Positions 17,700-26,929 of a DNA stretch of 64,000 nucleotides are shown here, piece by piece. Within the stretch, counting starts at the first letter, position 1. Each line of letters starts with the position of its first letter. The notes beneath the pieces were generated by a model, which did not search any database, was not told the DNA's origin, and saw only the letters and a list, made by a program, of their open reading frames with translations. The position numbers and the translations under genes are program-made. This DNA is from Candidatus Sulfotelmatobacter sp. (GTDB lineage Bacteria > Acidobacteriota > Terriglobia > Terriglobales > Acidobacteriaceae), in contig JASHNU010000092.1 in assembly GCA_030041475.1 (NCBI GenBank), positions 90,813 to 154,812 of the forward strand, in the 5' to 3' direction.

Positions 17700-19934
17700 G
17701 TGAAACGAACTTCTGCAGCTACCAGTCTGGCCATTGTGGCTTTCATCCTGCTGGGCTTCGCGCTGGGTACCAGTTTCGCGCAAACCGCGCCCACCAAGCC
17801 TCTTACCATCGAGGCGATCTACCAGCCCGGTGGTTTGGCCGGTCACGGCCCCGAAAACATGGAGTGGAGCCCGGACGGCACGCGGCTCTCGTTCCTGCAG
17901 CCCGACGAAAGCGGAAAAAATCAGTTGTGGTCCGTAGATGCCACAACGGGCGAGAAAAAGCTCCTGGTCAGCGCCGAGAAACTCGCATCGCTGGCGCCCG
18001 ACTCCAACCGCGCTGTAAACGAGCGGGAACGCGAGCGCCGCAACCGCTATCACGTGGCCGCCTATTTGTGGGCCCCGGATTCAAAGCACCTTATCTTCGA
18101 TTCGCAAGGGCAGCTGTGGCTCTACGACCTCGCGACCCAGACCGCGGTCCAGTTCACCTCCGCTCCCGACGCGTGCATCGATCCGAAGTTCTCTCCCGAT
18201 GGCAGTCACGTGGCCTATGTGCGCAAGCACAATCTGTATGTTCGTCCCGCGAGCGGCAAGGATGAGAAGCAGCTCACCAAAGAAAAGGGCGACAATTTCT
18301 TAAACGGCGATGTCGACTGGGTCTACGCCGAGGAACTCGCCGTGCGCAGCAACTATTTCTGGTCGCCAGACAGCCGCGAGATCGTCTTCCTGCACATGGA
18401 CGAAACGAATGTCCCGACCTATCCCATCACTGACTGGATGCCGCTCCACCCCACCGTCGACAACCAGAAATATCCCAAAGTTGGCGATCCCAATCCGGTG
18501 GTCAAACTCGGCGTGGTCGAGGCTGACAAGGACAAGGTGCGGTGGATTTCCCTTACCACCGACGAAGACATTTACATTCCGCGTTTCGGCTGGCTCCGCG
18601 ACGGCGTCATCTGGGCCGACGTGCTGAACCGCGCACAGGACAAGATGGATCTCTATTTCGTCGACGCGAAAACAGGCAAGTCGCGAATCGTGCTCACGGA
18701 AAAAACGCCCGATGCCTGGATTGACTTCGAACACGTCGAAGTTCGCTTCCTCAGCTCGAGCTCCAGATTCCTTTGGCCAAGCTGGCGCGATGGCGATATG
18801 CATCTCTACCTCTACAGCTACGAGCAGCAAAATCCTCTCGCGGCAGATGCGAAGCTGGAGCGGCAACTCGAGCAAGGCGACTACGAAGTGCTTGGAATCG
18901 AAGGCATAGACGAGGGAGCGGGCGCGGTATTTTTCGCCGCCAACAAGGATGATCCGCGCGAGCGACGCATTTTCTCCGTGCAATTCGACGGTTCGGGATT
19001 CAAGGCGCTCACGCCAGAAGAAGGGATGCACTCGGCAAACTTTAGCGACGATGGAAAGCACTACATGTCGACGCATTCTGGACCCCATGTTTCTCCCAGT
19101 TCATACCTGTGCGCAGTGGGGGGCTCTTGCAGTGAGGTGTGGCGTGCGAAGGATGAAATCGCCGAATATGGCTTGCGCGCTCCGCAATATCTAGAGTTCA
19201 ATGCGGACGACGGCACGAAACTCTACGGGCGACTGTTGCTTCCGCCTGACGCACCATCAGCAGGGAAGACTCCGCTGATCATTCACATCTACGGCGGCCC
19301 CGGCTCGCAGATGGTACTGAAGAACGTCCCCGACCCATTCGACGAGATTCTCGCGCGCAAGGGATTTGCTGTCTTTGCCGTCGACAATCGCGGCACGCCG
19401 GGACGCGATCGCAAGTTTCACACGGCGATCCGCCATGAATTCGGTGCAATCGAACTGAAAGATCAGCTCACAGTGCTCGATCAGCTCCTCGCCCAATTCC
19501 CGCAACTCGACAAGGACCGTGTCGCCATCTGGGGATGGTCGAATGGCGGCTCCATGACGCTCTATGCCATGACGCACTCTGACCGCTTTCGCGCCGGCGT
19601 AGCCGTCGCGCCAGTAACCAACCAGGCCAACTACGACTCCATTTACACCGAGCGCTACATGGGCCTGCTCAAGGAAAACAAGGAGGGATACGAACAATCC
19701 GATGTGACCAAGTCCGCCGGCAACCTGCACGGCGCGCTGCTGCTGGCGCATGGCATGAGCGACGACAACGTGCACTTCCAGAACAGCGTTCAGATGATCA
19801 ACGCTCTTATCAATGCCGGCAAGCAGTTCCGGCTCATGATCTATCCCAACAAGACGCACAGCATCTCAGGGCAAGATGCGCGCGTGCACATTTACACCAT
19901 GATCCTGGAGCACTTCGAGCGCGAACTGAAATAG
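17700..19934 (+). CDS. Secreted S9 family peptidase, dipeptidyl peptidase IV type
   Basis: 744 aa. GTG start with GAGGG upstream; signal peptide MKRTSAATSLAIVAFILLGF...FAQ. The N-terminal DPP-IV beta-propeller (about 40-500) shows WSPDGTRLSFLQ-type blades and DVDWVYAEELAVRSNYFWSP, the family's Glu-bearing substrate-anchor helix that binds the peptide N-terminus. The C-terminal alpha/beta hydrolase domain has IYGGPGSQMV, the nucleophile elbow GWSNGGSM (Ser614), Asp688 in GMSDDNVHF and His720 in NKTHSISG. The elbow has Asn where Tyr is common (GWSYGG). It cleaves X-Pro dipeptides from peptide N-termini in the periplasm. Confidence 0.93.
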   Translation: MKRTSAATSLAIVAFILLGFALGTSFAQTAPTKPLTIEAIYQPGGLAGHGPENMEWSPDGTRLSFLQPDESGKNQLWSVDATTGEKKLLVSAEKLASLAPDSNRAVNERERERRNRYHVAAYLWAPDSKHLIFDSQGQLWLYDLATQTAVQFTSAPDACIDPKFSPDGSHVAYVRKHNLYVRPASGKDEKQLTKEKGDNFLNGDVDWVYAEELAVRSNYFWSPDSREIVFLHMDETNVPTYPITDWMPLHPTVDNQKYPKVGDPNPVVKLGVVEADKDKVRWISLTTDEDIYIPRFGWLRDGVIWADVLNRAQDKMDLYFVDAKTGKSRIVLTEKTPDAWIDFEHVEVRFLSSSSRFLWPSWRDGDMHLYLYSYEQQNPLAADAKLERQLEQGDYEVLGIEGIDEGAGAVFFAANKDDPRERRIFSVQFDGSGFKALTPEEGMHSANFSDDGKHYMSTHSGPHVSPSSYLCAVGGSCSEVWRAKDEIAEYGLRAPQYLEFNADDGTKLYGRLLLPPDAPSAGKTPLIIHIYGGPGSQMVLKNVPDPFDEILARKGFAVFAVDNRGTPGRDRKFHTAIRHEFGAIELKDQLTVLDQLLAQFPQLDKDRVAIWGWSNGGSMTLYAMTHSDRFRAGVAVAPVTNQANYDSIYTERYMGLLKENKEGYEQSDVTKSAGNLHGALLLAHGMSDDNVHFQNSVQMINALINAGKQFRLMIYPNKTHSISGQDARVHIYTMILEHFERELK

Positions 19935-19937
19935 AGG

Positions 19938-20237
19938 TTACTTGTGCTTGTCCGCCTTCTTGCTTTCTTTCGCCGGAGCCTCGGCCTTGGGCTTGTCTTC
20001 TTTCTTGGCTTCCTTCGATTCTTTCGCGCCGCTATCCGACGGCGACGCCGCATGCGATTTCTTGGCGTAGTCGGTCACGTACCAGCCTGACCCTTTAAAC
20101 TGCACCGCTGGAGCGGAAATGGTCTGCTCGACGCGACCGCCGCATTCCGGGCATTTCTTCACCGGCTTGTCAGAGAATTTCTGGATTTTTTCGAAGCGGT
20201 GGCCGCACTTGGTGCATTCGTATTCGTAAAGTGGCAT
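19938..20237 (-). CDS. FmdB-type zinc ribbon protein
   Basis: 99 aa from the ATG at 20237 (MPLYEYECTKCGHRFE, the invariant opening of the FmdB/CxxC_CXXC_SSSS family). Two CxxC knuckles (CTKCG, CPECGG) bind zinc. The last 45 residues are a Lys/Glu/Ala-rich tail, low in complexity. FmdB-like ribbons are small regulatory or nucleic-acid-associated proteins of unproven function. It lies 32 bases after the YjbR gene on the same strand, so the two are probably co-transcribed. Confidence 0.9.
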   Translation of the reverse strand: MPLYEYECTKCGHRFEKIQKFSDKPVKKCPECGGRVEQTISAPAVQFKGSGWYVTDYAKKSHAASPSDSGAKESKEAKKEDKPKAEAPAKESKKADKHK

Positions 20238-20269
20238 GAGTGAGACGGTCGCTGAGGAACAACTCAGGT

Positions 20270-20620
20270 TCAGTCTGATTTTAGCAGACGCTCCGATGTC
20301 AGCAGCCGCTTTGGGGCAGTGTTGCGCCACGCGGCCTGAATTGCTTTGCTCAGAATCTCCTTCTTGGCGGCTTTCAGATAAACGCTGGTCGCGCCATTTC
20401 GTCCCCATGCACCTTTTACCGGCACAAAGACGTCAGGATAATCCCTGGAGAAATAATGCTGCGCTTCCGGCGAAAGCTTGACCATGCCGCGCGACTTGTC
20501 CGGATAACCGAGCGTGGCAAATATCTTCCCGCAGACTCGGAAGTCAGGATGGCTCATGTGTGCACGCTCCTCAGTCTCGGGCAAAGAAAGCGCAATGCGG
20601 CGAAAGTCCTTAGCGGTCAT
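20270..20620 (-). CDS. MmcQ/YjbR family DNA-binding protein
   Basis: 116 aa, full length for the family. A CyaY-like fold predicted to bind DNA; visible signatures are FRRIALSLPETEERAHMSHPDFRV, KIFATLGYPDKSRGMVKLSP and the C-terminal WRNTAPKRLL, where an Ala/Lys-rich helix packs. The start has AGGAGGGACGATGCC before the ATG. It is the first gene of a two-gene minus-strand unit with the FmdB protein. Function in the cell is unknown. Confidence 0.85.
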   Translation of the reverse strand: MTAKDFRRIALSLPETEERAHMSHPDFRVCGKIFATLGYPDKSRGMVKLSPEAQHYFSRDYPDVFVPVKGAWGRNGATSVYLKAAKKEILSKAIQAAWRNTAPKRLLTSERLLKSD

Positions 20621-20693
20621 GGCATCGTCCCTCCTGATGGGCTTTGATAGGGAAGCTCTCGGCTCGGCAAAAGGTTACTCTAGCCCGATTTCT

Positions 20694-20783
20694 GATTGCA
20701 GATTTCAGATTGCAGAGCGGGCGTGGCACCGCCGTCGAAGCCGTTGTTCTCAATCCGAAATCTTCAATCTGAAATCTGCAATC
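20694..20783. repeat. Long inverted repeat between yjbR and rsmI
   Basis: A perfect 19-bp pair, GATTGCAGATTTCAGATTG (20694-20712) and its exact reverse complement (20765-20783), flanks a 52-base GC-rich centre. Weaker copies of the arm lie just inside the right arm (CAATCCGAAATCTT). It is AT-rich, unlike the genes around it, and ends 24 bases before the rsmI start. Confidence 0.8.
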
Positions 20784-20807
20784 GCTGGCGGTGGTAGACT
20801 TCCGCCG

Positions 20808-21677
20808 ATGAACGACACGAAATCGACCGGCCCGGCCCTGTATCTCGTCGCCACGCCGATCGGAAATCTCGAGGACATCACACTGCGCGCCCTGCGCGTG
20901 CTGAAGGAAGTCGACGTCATCGCCTGCGAGGATACCCGCCAGACGCAGAAACTGCTCAATCATTACGCGATCGCGACCCGAACCACGAGTTATCACGAAC
21001 ACAACGAGATCACGCGCTCCGCCGAACTGGTGAAGCAGATGCAGGAGGGCGCCAGCGTGGCATTGGTGACCGACGCGGGCATGCCGGGAATCTCCGACCC
21101 GGGATATCGGCTTATCGCGCTCGCCATCCGCCATCGCGTGCCGGTCGTGCCTGTGCCCGGCGCATCGGCGTTTCTGGCGGCTCTGGTGGCGAGCGGCTTG
21201 CCCACCGATTCCTTCCGCTTCAGCGGATTTCTGCCGGCCAAGCGCGGCGAGCGTCGAGCCGCGCTCGAAGCGATCCGGGATTCTCCCCGCACGCAAGTCT
21301 TCTATGAGGCTCCGCACCGGATTGTCGAAGCTATGGCCGACGTGGTCGAAGTGCTCGGCCCATCGCGCCACGTCGTCATCGCGCGCGAAGTCACCAAACT
21401 CCACGAGGAATTCCTCCGCGGGCGCGCCGTCGAAGTGCTGGAGAATCTGAAAGCCCGCGACAGCGTCAAGGGCGAAATTACGCTGCTGATCGGGAAAGCC
21501 GAAGCCGGCGATGCTCGTATAGGGGCGGACGCATTCGTCCGGCCCAGCGTGCGGGAGCGCGTCGAGCAACTTATGGCCGAAGAAAAGATCGACGAAAAGG
21601 CTGCCCTGAAGCGCGTCGCAAAGGAGCGCGGAATATCAAAGAGCGAGGCATATCGCGAGATGCAGCGGGAAAAGTGA
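20808..21677 (+). CDS. rsmI: 16S rRNA (cytidine-1402-2'-O)-methyltransferase RsmI
   Basis: 289 aa from the ATG at 20808, matching the usual start (LYLVATPIGNLEDITLRALRVL). A tetrapyrrole-methylase-fold enzyme that 2'-O-methylates C1402 in the ribosomal P-site region. Motifs: ACEDTRQTQKLLNHY, TSYHEHNE, ALVTDAGMPGISDPGYRL, VPVPGASAFLAALVASGLPTD, FSGFLPAKRGERR, YEAPHRI and AREVTKLHEEFLRG. The C-terminal helical tail (RVEQLMAEEKIDEKAALKRVAKERG) is the normal RsmI end. Frames starting as far up as 20514 run through the inverted repeat and are not used. Confidence 0.96.
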   Translation: MNDTKSTGPALYLVATPIGNLEDITLRALRVLKEVDVIACEDTRQTQKLLNHYAIATRTTSYHEHNEITRSAELVKQMQEGASVALVTDAGMPGISDPGYRLIALAIRHRVPVVPVPGASAFLAALVASGLPTDSFRFSGFLPAKRGERRAALEAIRDSPRTQVFYEAPHRIVEAMADVVEVLGPSRHVVIAREVTKLHEEFLRGRAVEVLENLKARDSVKGEITLLIGKAEAGDARIGADAFVRPSVRERVEQLMAEEKIDEKAALKRVAKERGISKSEAYREMQREK

Positions 21678-21682
21678 TTTGT

Positions 21683-21724
21683 GCAGGGACAACCGCCCCG
21701 GCTGTCCGATCGAGCGAAGCTCGA
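21683..21724. repeat. Dispersed palindromic repeat, copy 2
   Basis: Reverse-complement relative of 14402-14443: GGGACAACCGCCCCGGCTGTCC, then GATCGAGCGAAGCTCGA. It sits between the convergent rsmI and yqeY genes and could help stop transcription from both sides. Confidence 0.6.
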
Positions 21725-21740
21725 CTCCCAGTAGGCTTCC

Positions 21741-22199
21741 CTACTTCCCCGCCAGCTCTTTCTTCACCGCCTCACTCACTATCTTTCCATCCACGCGCAT
21801 GCCCGCGGCCGAGAATTTCGCCATCGCGTTTTTCATCACCGTACCCATGTCTTTCATCGTGGGCGATCCCATCTCGGCGATGACGGCCTTCACTCCCGCC
21901 ACAATATCGGCTTCGCTGGCGGCCTTCGGCAGATAGGTTTCGATCAGCTTGATTTCGGCCGACTCCTTGTCGGCCATTTCCTGGCGTCCGCCCTTGGTGA
22001 ATTGCTCGACCGACTCTTTGCGCTGCTTGATCAGCGTGCCCAGAACGGCCTGCGCTTCTTTGTCGTCGAGCGGGCTCATCTTCTCGACGGCCTTCAGTTG
22101 CAGTGCGCTCTTGATCATGCGCAGGCAGGAAAGCCGCGCTTCGTCCTTCGCCTTCATGGCGGAAACGATGTCTTTCTGGATCTGTTCGACTAGGCTCAT
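21741..22199 (-). CDS. yqeY: GatB/YqeY domain protein
   Basis: 152 aa. A stand-alone copy of the tail domain of the GatB amidotransferase subunit: an N-terminal helical bundle (MSLVEQIQKDIVSAMKAKDE, LSCLRMIKSALQ) and the C-terminal GMRVDGKIVSEAVKKEL segment. It is thought to touch tRNA but has no proven role. The start ATG is at 22199. It is convergent with rsmI and divergent from the SerC-like gene. Confidence 0.93.
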   Translation of the reverse strand: MSLVEQIQKDIVSAMKAKDEARLSCLRMIKSALQLKAVEKMSPLDDKEAQAVLGTLIKQRKESVEQFTKGGRQEMADKESAEIKLIETYLPKAASEADIVAGVKAVIAEMGSPTMKDMGTVMKNAMAKFSAAGMRVDGKIVSEAVKKELAGK

Positions 22200-22297
22200 G
22201 CGAGGATTATAGACGCTCGCCGCGATAGGGCAGCCCCGTCAAATCCCGCTGCGATTCCGGTAAACTAGAGTGCTGTCATTGTTCATAAGGGACTCCA

Positions 22298-23491
22298 ATG
22301 CTGCGCAAAAATCGTCTGTTTACTCCCGGCCCCACGCCGCTGCTGCCAGCGGCGCAAACGGCCATGGCGTCGTTTACGGCGCACCACCGCACCGCCGATT
22401 TCAAGGCGCTCTTTCAGCGCGTGCTCGGCGACATGAAAGAGTTCGTCGGCACCAAGAATGATGTTCTGGTACTGGCCTGCTCCGGCACCGGCGTGATGGA
22501 GGCCGCGGTTTCAAATCTTACTTCGCCGGGTGACAGAGTGCTCGTCCTGACGGCCGGAAAGTTCGGCGAGCGCTGGACCGGGCTTGCCAAGGCTTTTGGC
22601 TGCAATGTGGACGTGCTGACTGCTCCGTACGGTGAAACTTTCTCGCTGAACGACATTCAGACGCGGATTACTTCTGACGTGCGTGCCGTGTTCGTGCAAG
22701 CCACGGAAAGCTCCACGGGCGCGCGGCACGACATTGAAGGCATCGCCAAAATCGTGCGCGAACGCGGAGACGAGACGCTGCTCGTTGTCGACGCGATCAC
22801 CGGCCTGGGCACAACGCATCTCAACGTGGATGGCTGGGGCGTTGATGTGATCATCGGCGGCTCACAAAAGGCGTTGATGATACCGCCAGGCCTCGCTTAT
22901 TGCGCAGTAAGCGAGCGCGCGTGGAAGCGGATGGACACAACGACTACTCCGCGCTTCTATTTTGATCTGCGGAAAGAAAGAAAGGCGGCCAGCAAAGGGG
23001 AGGCAGCCTACACGCCGGCCACGTCGCTATTCGCCGCCATGGGTGCGGCACTGGAATTCATTCGGGGTATGGGCAACGGGGATCTGGCAAAAGGTCGCGA
23101 GGTATTGGTCAACAATGCCGAACTGTGTGCCGAGATGACGCGCGCTGGTGCAAAGGCCCTGGGGTTGAAGCTGTTTGCATCTTCACCCGCGGCCGCGCTG
23201 ACCGCGATCAGCGCTCCCGACGGTCTCGACTCTGGAAAAATCATCAAGGAATTCCGCGAGTCGTTCGACGCCGTCGTGGCCAACGGGCAGGGCGAGATGA
23301 AGGGCAAAATCTTCCGCATCGCCCACATCGGCTATTACGACTATCTCGACACCATCGGTATTCTCGCTGCGCTCGAGCACGTTCTGGCGCGGTTAGCCGA
23401 AAGTCGCATCGAGTACGGCGCCGCGGTGCGGGCTGCCCAGGAGGTTTACGCCCGCACCCATTCCCTCAAACGTCAGTTGGTCGGTGCCTGA
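22298..23491 (+). CDS. Class V aminotransferase, probably phosphoserine/alanine-glyoxylate type
   Basis: 397 aa. A fold-type I PLP enzyme of the alanine-glyoxylate/serine-pyruvate family: TPGPTPLLPAAQTAM opening, LACSGTGVMEAAVSNL, VQATESSTGARHDIEGI, VVDAITGLGT, and Lys191 in GGSQKALMIPPG as the Schiff-base lysine. The C-terminal domain ends FRIAHIGYYDYLD. In several phyla lacking the classical SerC, enzymes of this kind make phosphoserine from phosphohydroxypyruvate; serA lies 630 bases downstream on the same strand, which supports that role. It could also act on glyoxylate. RBS ATAAGGGACTCC. Confidence 0.88.
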   Translation: MLRKNRLFTPGPTPLLPAAQTAMASFTAHHRTADFKALFQRVLGDMKEFVGTKNDVLVLACSGTGVMEAAVSNLTSPGDRVLVLTAGKFGERWTGLAKAFGCNVDVLTAPYGETFSLNDIQTRITSDVRAVFVQATESSTGARHDIEGIAKIVRERGDETLLVVDAITGLGTTHLNVDGWGVDVIIGGSQKALMIPPGLAYCAVSERAWKRMDTTTTPRFYFDLRKERKAASKGEAAYTPATSLFAAMGAALEFIRGMGNGDLAKGREVLVNNAELCAEMTRAGAKALGLKLFASSPAAALTAISAPDGLDSGKIIKEFRESFDAVVANGQGEMKGKIFRIAHIGYYDYLDTIGILAALEHVLARLAESRIEYGAAVRAAQEVYARTHSLKRQLVGA

Positions 23492-23528
23492 AAAATTCAC
23501 GACCAGTGGAACCACCCGAACACCGATG

Positions 23529-23927
23529 CTAGTTGATGGTGAAATCCATCGGGCCGGAAGTCTCGGCTGTCGTTCCGCCGCCTCCGTAGGGGCCTGTGCC
23601 CGCGGTCGCCGGATTCGTCACCGTGATTTGCACGGTAGCGGCACTCATGATGAGCGACGCCGGAATCGCGAGAGTCAGCTGGCTGGCGCTCACATACGTC
23701 GTTGCAGTTTGCGCAGTGCCGTTCCAGTTCACGACCGCTTTTGTGCCGAAGTTGGTTCCATTGACGGTCAGCATGAAGGCTGCGCCACCGGCCGTTGCGC
23801 TGTCAGGATTCAGTTGGGTGATGGTGGGAACAGTTCCCGCGGTCGCCGGGGCCGGTGTCGAGCTGTAGCCGCAAGCCAGCGTGAGAGCGATGAGCGTGGT
23901 CAGTAAAACGATCTTGACGGAGTTCAT
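23529..23927 (-). CDS. Lipoprotein with IPT/TIG domain
   Basis: 132 aa. Signal peptide with a lipobox (LTLAC, Cys19), so the mature protein is lipid-anchored. Then a Pro/Ala-rich linker and one Ig-like IPT/TIG domain ([59 protein letters not shown]). Such domains are common in Acidobacteriota surface proteins, usually in many copies; a single one in a small lipoprotein suggests an adhesion or structural part. It is inserted on the opposite strand between the aminotransferase and serA. Confidence 0.8.
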   Translation of the reverse strand: MNSVKIVLLTTLIALTLACGYSSTPAPATAGTVPTITQLNPDSATAGGAAFMLTVNGTNFGTKAVVNWNGTAQTATTYVSASQLTLAIPASLIMSAATVQITVTNPATAGTGPYGGGGTTAETSGPMDFTIN

Positions 23928-24124
23928 AGTGTTTTTCCTCGGGGCATTGGCCCAATGAGAGAAGCTTAGGCGGGAAGGATTTCGCTGGTGTCAGGAGCGC
24001 GTCATTTCATTGTCAACATCGCGTGCCCATGTCATGCGCGTGTCGCATTTCTGTCACACAATTGTCACCGGCTCTCGACGAATGCGTCTCGATTCGAAAA
24101 GAACGTTACTAAAGGAACTCAACC

Positions 24125-25726
24125 GTGAAGATTGTCGTGGCTGAGAAGATTTCGGCGTCCGCACTGGCTCAACTGCAGGAGCCCGGCTGGAACGTCGTGA
24201 GCGCGGATCAACTGCAGGGGAAGCTGGCAGAGCATCTTGAAACGGCCGACGCGCTCATCGTTCGCTCCGCGGTGCAAGCCGACGCTGCGCTTCTGGAGCA
24301 CGCGAAAAAGCTGCGGGTGATCGGCCGCGCCGGGGTTGGTGTGGACAACATTGATCTCGAAGCGGCCACACGCAAAGGCATCGCGGTGATGAATACTCCC
24401 GGCGCGAACGCCGTCGCCGTCGCGGAGCAGACGCTCGGAATGATGCTGGCCATGGCGCGGCATCTCTGCCGTGCCGATGCGCTCATGCACGTGGGCAAGT
24501 GGGAGAAAAAATCGCTGCAGGGCACTGAACTGCGCGGCAAGACCCTGGGCATCATCGGCCTGGGACGAATCGGAATGGAAGTCGCGCGCCGGGCGCAGGC
24601 TTTCGGTATGGCGTTGCTGGCGCACGACCCGTTTGTGTCGGTGGCCGTCGCGAAGGAACGCGAAATCCGCCTGGCGGCGCTCGACGAACTCTATGGCGCC
24701 GCAGACTACATCACGCTGCACGTCGGGTTGACGCCGCAGACGAACGGAATGATCAACGCTGCGTCCATCGCAAGAATGAAGAAGGGTGTGCGCCTGGTGA
24801 ACTGCGCCCGCGGTGAACTGGTCAACGAGACCGACCTGGCAGCGGCGCTAAAGCAGGGCCAAGTCGCGGCCGCGGCGATCGATGTCTTTTCCCAAGAACC
24901 TCCAAAGAACTCTCCGCTCTTGGTGCTCGAAAATGTCGTGCTCACGCCGCACGTGGGCGGATCAACCGTCGAGGCCCAGGAGGCAGTGGGCGTGCAGATT
25001 GCCCAGCAGGTGAAAGAGTATCTGAAGCACGGAGTGATTCAGAACGCGGTCAACGTCCCGTCGGTATCGGCCGAAGAGTACGCCGAAATGCAGCCCTACA
25101 TCGTGCTAGCCGAGCGCATGGGCGGCTTTCTCGCGCAGATCTCGGAGGACCGGATCGAAGAAATTTCGATCCGCTACAGCGGCCACATCGCCGGATGGAA
25201 GACAGAACTGATCCGCAACGGAGCGATCAAAGGCATCCTGAACCAGGCGCTCGAGGAAAAAGCAAATCTGGTCAATGCCGCCACAATCGCCGATTCGCGC
25301 GGCCTGCGTGTCGTGGAGTCGCACAAAGCGAAAGCTTCGACCGGAGGGACCGGAAGTGTTCTCTCGATTTTTCTCAAGAGTTCAGCGGAAGAGCATCTGG
25401 TCAAGGGAGCGGTTCTGCACGGCACCGCTCCTCGCCTGCTGCACGTGGATGGCATTGACGTGGAGGCACCGCTCGAGCGCGACCTGATTTACCTGCGCAA
25501 CCGCGACGTCCCCGGTGTGATCGGCCGCGTGGGGACGATTCTCGGTGAGGAATCGATCAACATCGCCAATTTCTCCCTCGGGCGGCGCAGCAGCGGCACA
25601 GATTCAGACGAGCCACGGGAAGCAATCGCGGTCGTCCATGTAGACGGTGTTGTTCCGGAGGATATTCTCGCCAAGCTGAGAAAAATTCCCGCGGTCCAGC
25701 AGGCCAAGTCGGTGCGACTGTTCTAG
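24125..25726 (+). CDS. serA: D-3-phosphoglycerate dehydrogenase
   Basis: 533 aa, the long SerA form. First enzyme of serine synthesis, oxidising 3-phosphoglycerate with NAD+. Domain order: substrate/NAD catalytic part (IVRSAVQADAALLEHAKKL, GRAGVGVDNIDLEAATRKG, LGIIGLGRIGMEVARRA, NCARGELVN, catalytic Arg/Glu/His in HVGGSTVEAQ), ASB intervening domain (about 320-445) and a C-terminal ACT domain (YLRNRDVPGVIGRVGTILGE) for serine feedback. The ACT domain has an Asp/Glu-rich insertion (GTDSDEPRE). Start GTG with AAAGGAACTCAACC upstream. Confidence 0.97.
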   Translation: MKIVVAEKISASALAQLQEPGWNVVSADQLQGKLAEHLETADALIVRSAVQADAALLEHAKKLRVIGRAGVGVDNIDLEAATRKGIAVMNTPGANAVAVAEQTLGMMLAMARHLCRADALMHVGKWEKKSLQGTELRGKTLGIIGLGRIGMEVARRAQAFGMALLAHDPFVSVAVAKEREIRLAALDELYGAADYITLHVGLTPQTNGMINAASIARMKKGVRLVNCARGELVNETDLAAALKQGQVAAAAIDVFSQEPPKNSPLLVLENVVLTPHVGGSTVEAQEAVGVQIAQQVKEYLKHGVIQNAVNVPSVSAEEYAEMQPYIVLAERMGGFLAQISEDRIEEISIRYSGHIAGWKTELIRNGAIKGILNQALEEKANLVNAATIADSRGLRVVESHKAKASTGGTGSVLSIFLKSSAEEHLVKGAVLHGTAPRLLHVDGIDVEAPLERDLIYLRNRDVPGVIGRVGTILGEESINIANFSLGRRSSGTDSDEPREAIAVVHVDGVVPEDILAKLRKIPAVQQAKSVRLF

Positions 25727-25734
25727 AAAACGAT

Positions 25735-26862
25735 TTACCCTTCCGGCTCGTTTCTCCGCAGCCGCCGGCTCTCCGCCAGCAATGTCATGGAGTGCATTAG
25801 ATTCTGCAGGGTGACGATACCGACCAGGCGCTGGTCGTCGACGACCGGAATGATGCTGGAACTGCGCGCGGTGAGTTTGCGAAACGCCGACCCCAGCGAG
25901 TCCTGCCGCACCGACACTTCAAAAATTTTGTTCATGACGGCCTGCACGTAGCCATTGCCCTCCGCCCGCAATGCGTCCAGGATGCGCTGCCGCGAAATTA
26001 CTCCCACCATGTCGCTGCCTCGAACCACGGGAAAGTCATCTTGCAGGGAGTGAACCGCCTTTTCCAGCGCGTCTTCAAGCGTGTCAGCCGGCGAAAGCGT
26101 GGCAAAATCCGTCAGCATCACCTCTTCCAGCCGCACATTGTCGAGCACCGACTGGAAAATAATTGCGCGCTCTTCCAGTTGCGCCGCGGAAAAAATAATC
26201 ACGCCGACCATGGTGAGCCAGCTATCGCTGAACAGGCCCGCCACCATCAGCACCATGGAGATTGCGTTGCTGATGGAGACGGCGCGCCGCGCGGCCGCGG
26301 AAGGATCCATGGTTCGGATGAATAACGCCCGCAAGATTCGTCCTCCGTCGAGCGGGTAGGCAGGGATCAGATTCAGACCCGCCAAATAAAGGTTCGCCCA
26401 CACCAGGCTGCGCGGCAGATTCGCCGCCTGGAGGAACGGCCACTTCCAAAGCTCGATTCCGCGTCCTGTGGCCGTTATCCCCACAACCGCCACCGAAGCC
26501 AGCACCAAACTCACCAGCGGGCCAACCAGGGCAAGACGTATTTCCCGCTTCCACACGGGCGTGTCGGGCCGCGGCTTTTCCACGCGCGATTCGTCGAAGA
26601 GAGTGACTCCCGTGAGCGGTAGCAGAATCACGGCTTTCGGAATCATCCCGAAACGCCGCGCCACGAGAATGTGCCCCGCCTCATGCGCCGCAACACAGGC
26701 CAGAATAATGCCCACCATCCCCACGTCGCTCCCCGCGTTGGCGCTGCCCTGATGCGCGGCATATTCGGTCCAGAAGACGAACAGTGGCAGAATCAGGAAT
26801 GTGATGTGAAGACGGACGTCAATACCAAAGAAACGCCCCAGAGGAATCGACCAGCTTCGCAT
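25735..26862 (-). CDS. Site-2 protease family intramembrane metalloprotease with CBS pair
   Basis: 375 aa. Membrane segments cover about 1-245 with the zinc site HEAGH (60-64) in one and the second motif NLIPAYPLDGGR (Asp172) in another, both on the pattern of the S2P/M50 SpoIVFB-like branch. The cytoplasmic C-terminus carries two CBS motifs (about 245-365: MLTDFATLSPADTLEDALEKAV and MNKIFEVSVRQDSLGSAFRKL), which sense adenine nucleotides in SpoIVFB relatives. It probably cleaves a membrane-tethered regulator in response to energy state; no candidate substrate is adjacent. Convergent with serA. Confidence 0.93.
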   Translation of the reverse strand: MRSWSIPLGRFFGIDVRLHITFLILPLFVFWTEYAAHQGSANAGSDVGMVGIILACVAAHEAGHILVARRFGMIPKAVILLPLTGVTLFDESRVEKPRPDTPVWKREIRLALVGPLVSLVLASVAVVGITATGRGIELWKWPFLQAANLPRSLVWANLYLAGLNLIPAYPLDGGRILRALFIRTMDPSAAARRAVSISNAISMVLMVAGLFSDSWLTMVGVIIFSAAQLEERAIIFQSVLDNVRLEEVMLTDFATLSPADTLEDALEKAVHSLQDDFPVVRGSDMVGVISRQRILDALRAEGNGYVQAVMNKIFEVSVRQDSLGSAFRKLTARSSSIIPVVDDQRLVGIVTLQNLMHSMTLLAESRRLRRNEPEG

Positions 26863-26929
26863 AATGGCTTTGCTCCTTTTATTCTACATGTATGGAGAAC
26901 CACGTCAGCCGAATCGAAGGTGCCATGCC

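Noticed and set aside
20514..20807. Long N-terminal extension of RsmI
   Set aside because: It overlaps the yjbR gene and the inverted repeat; the family starts at 20808.
22240..22297. Riboswitch ahead of the SerC-like gene
   Set aside because: The leader is short with no stable structure or known aptamer core.
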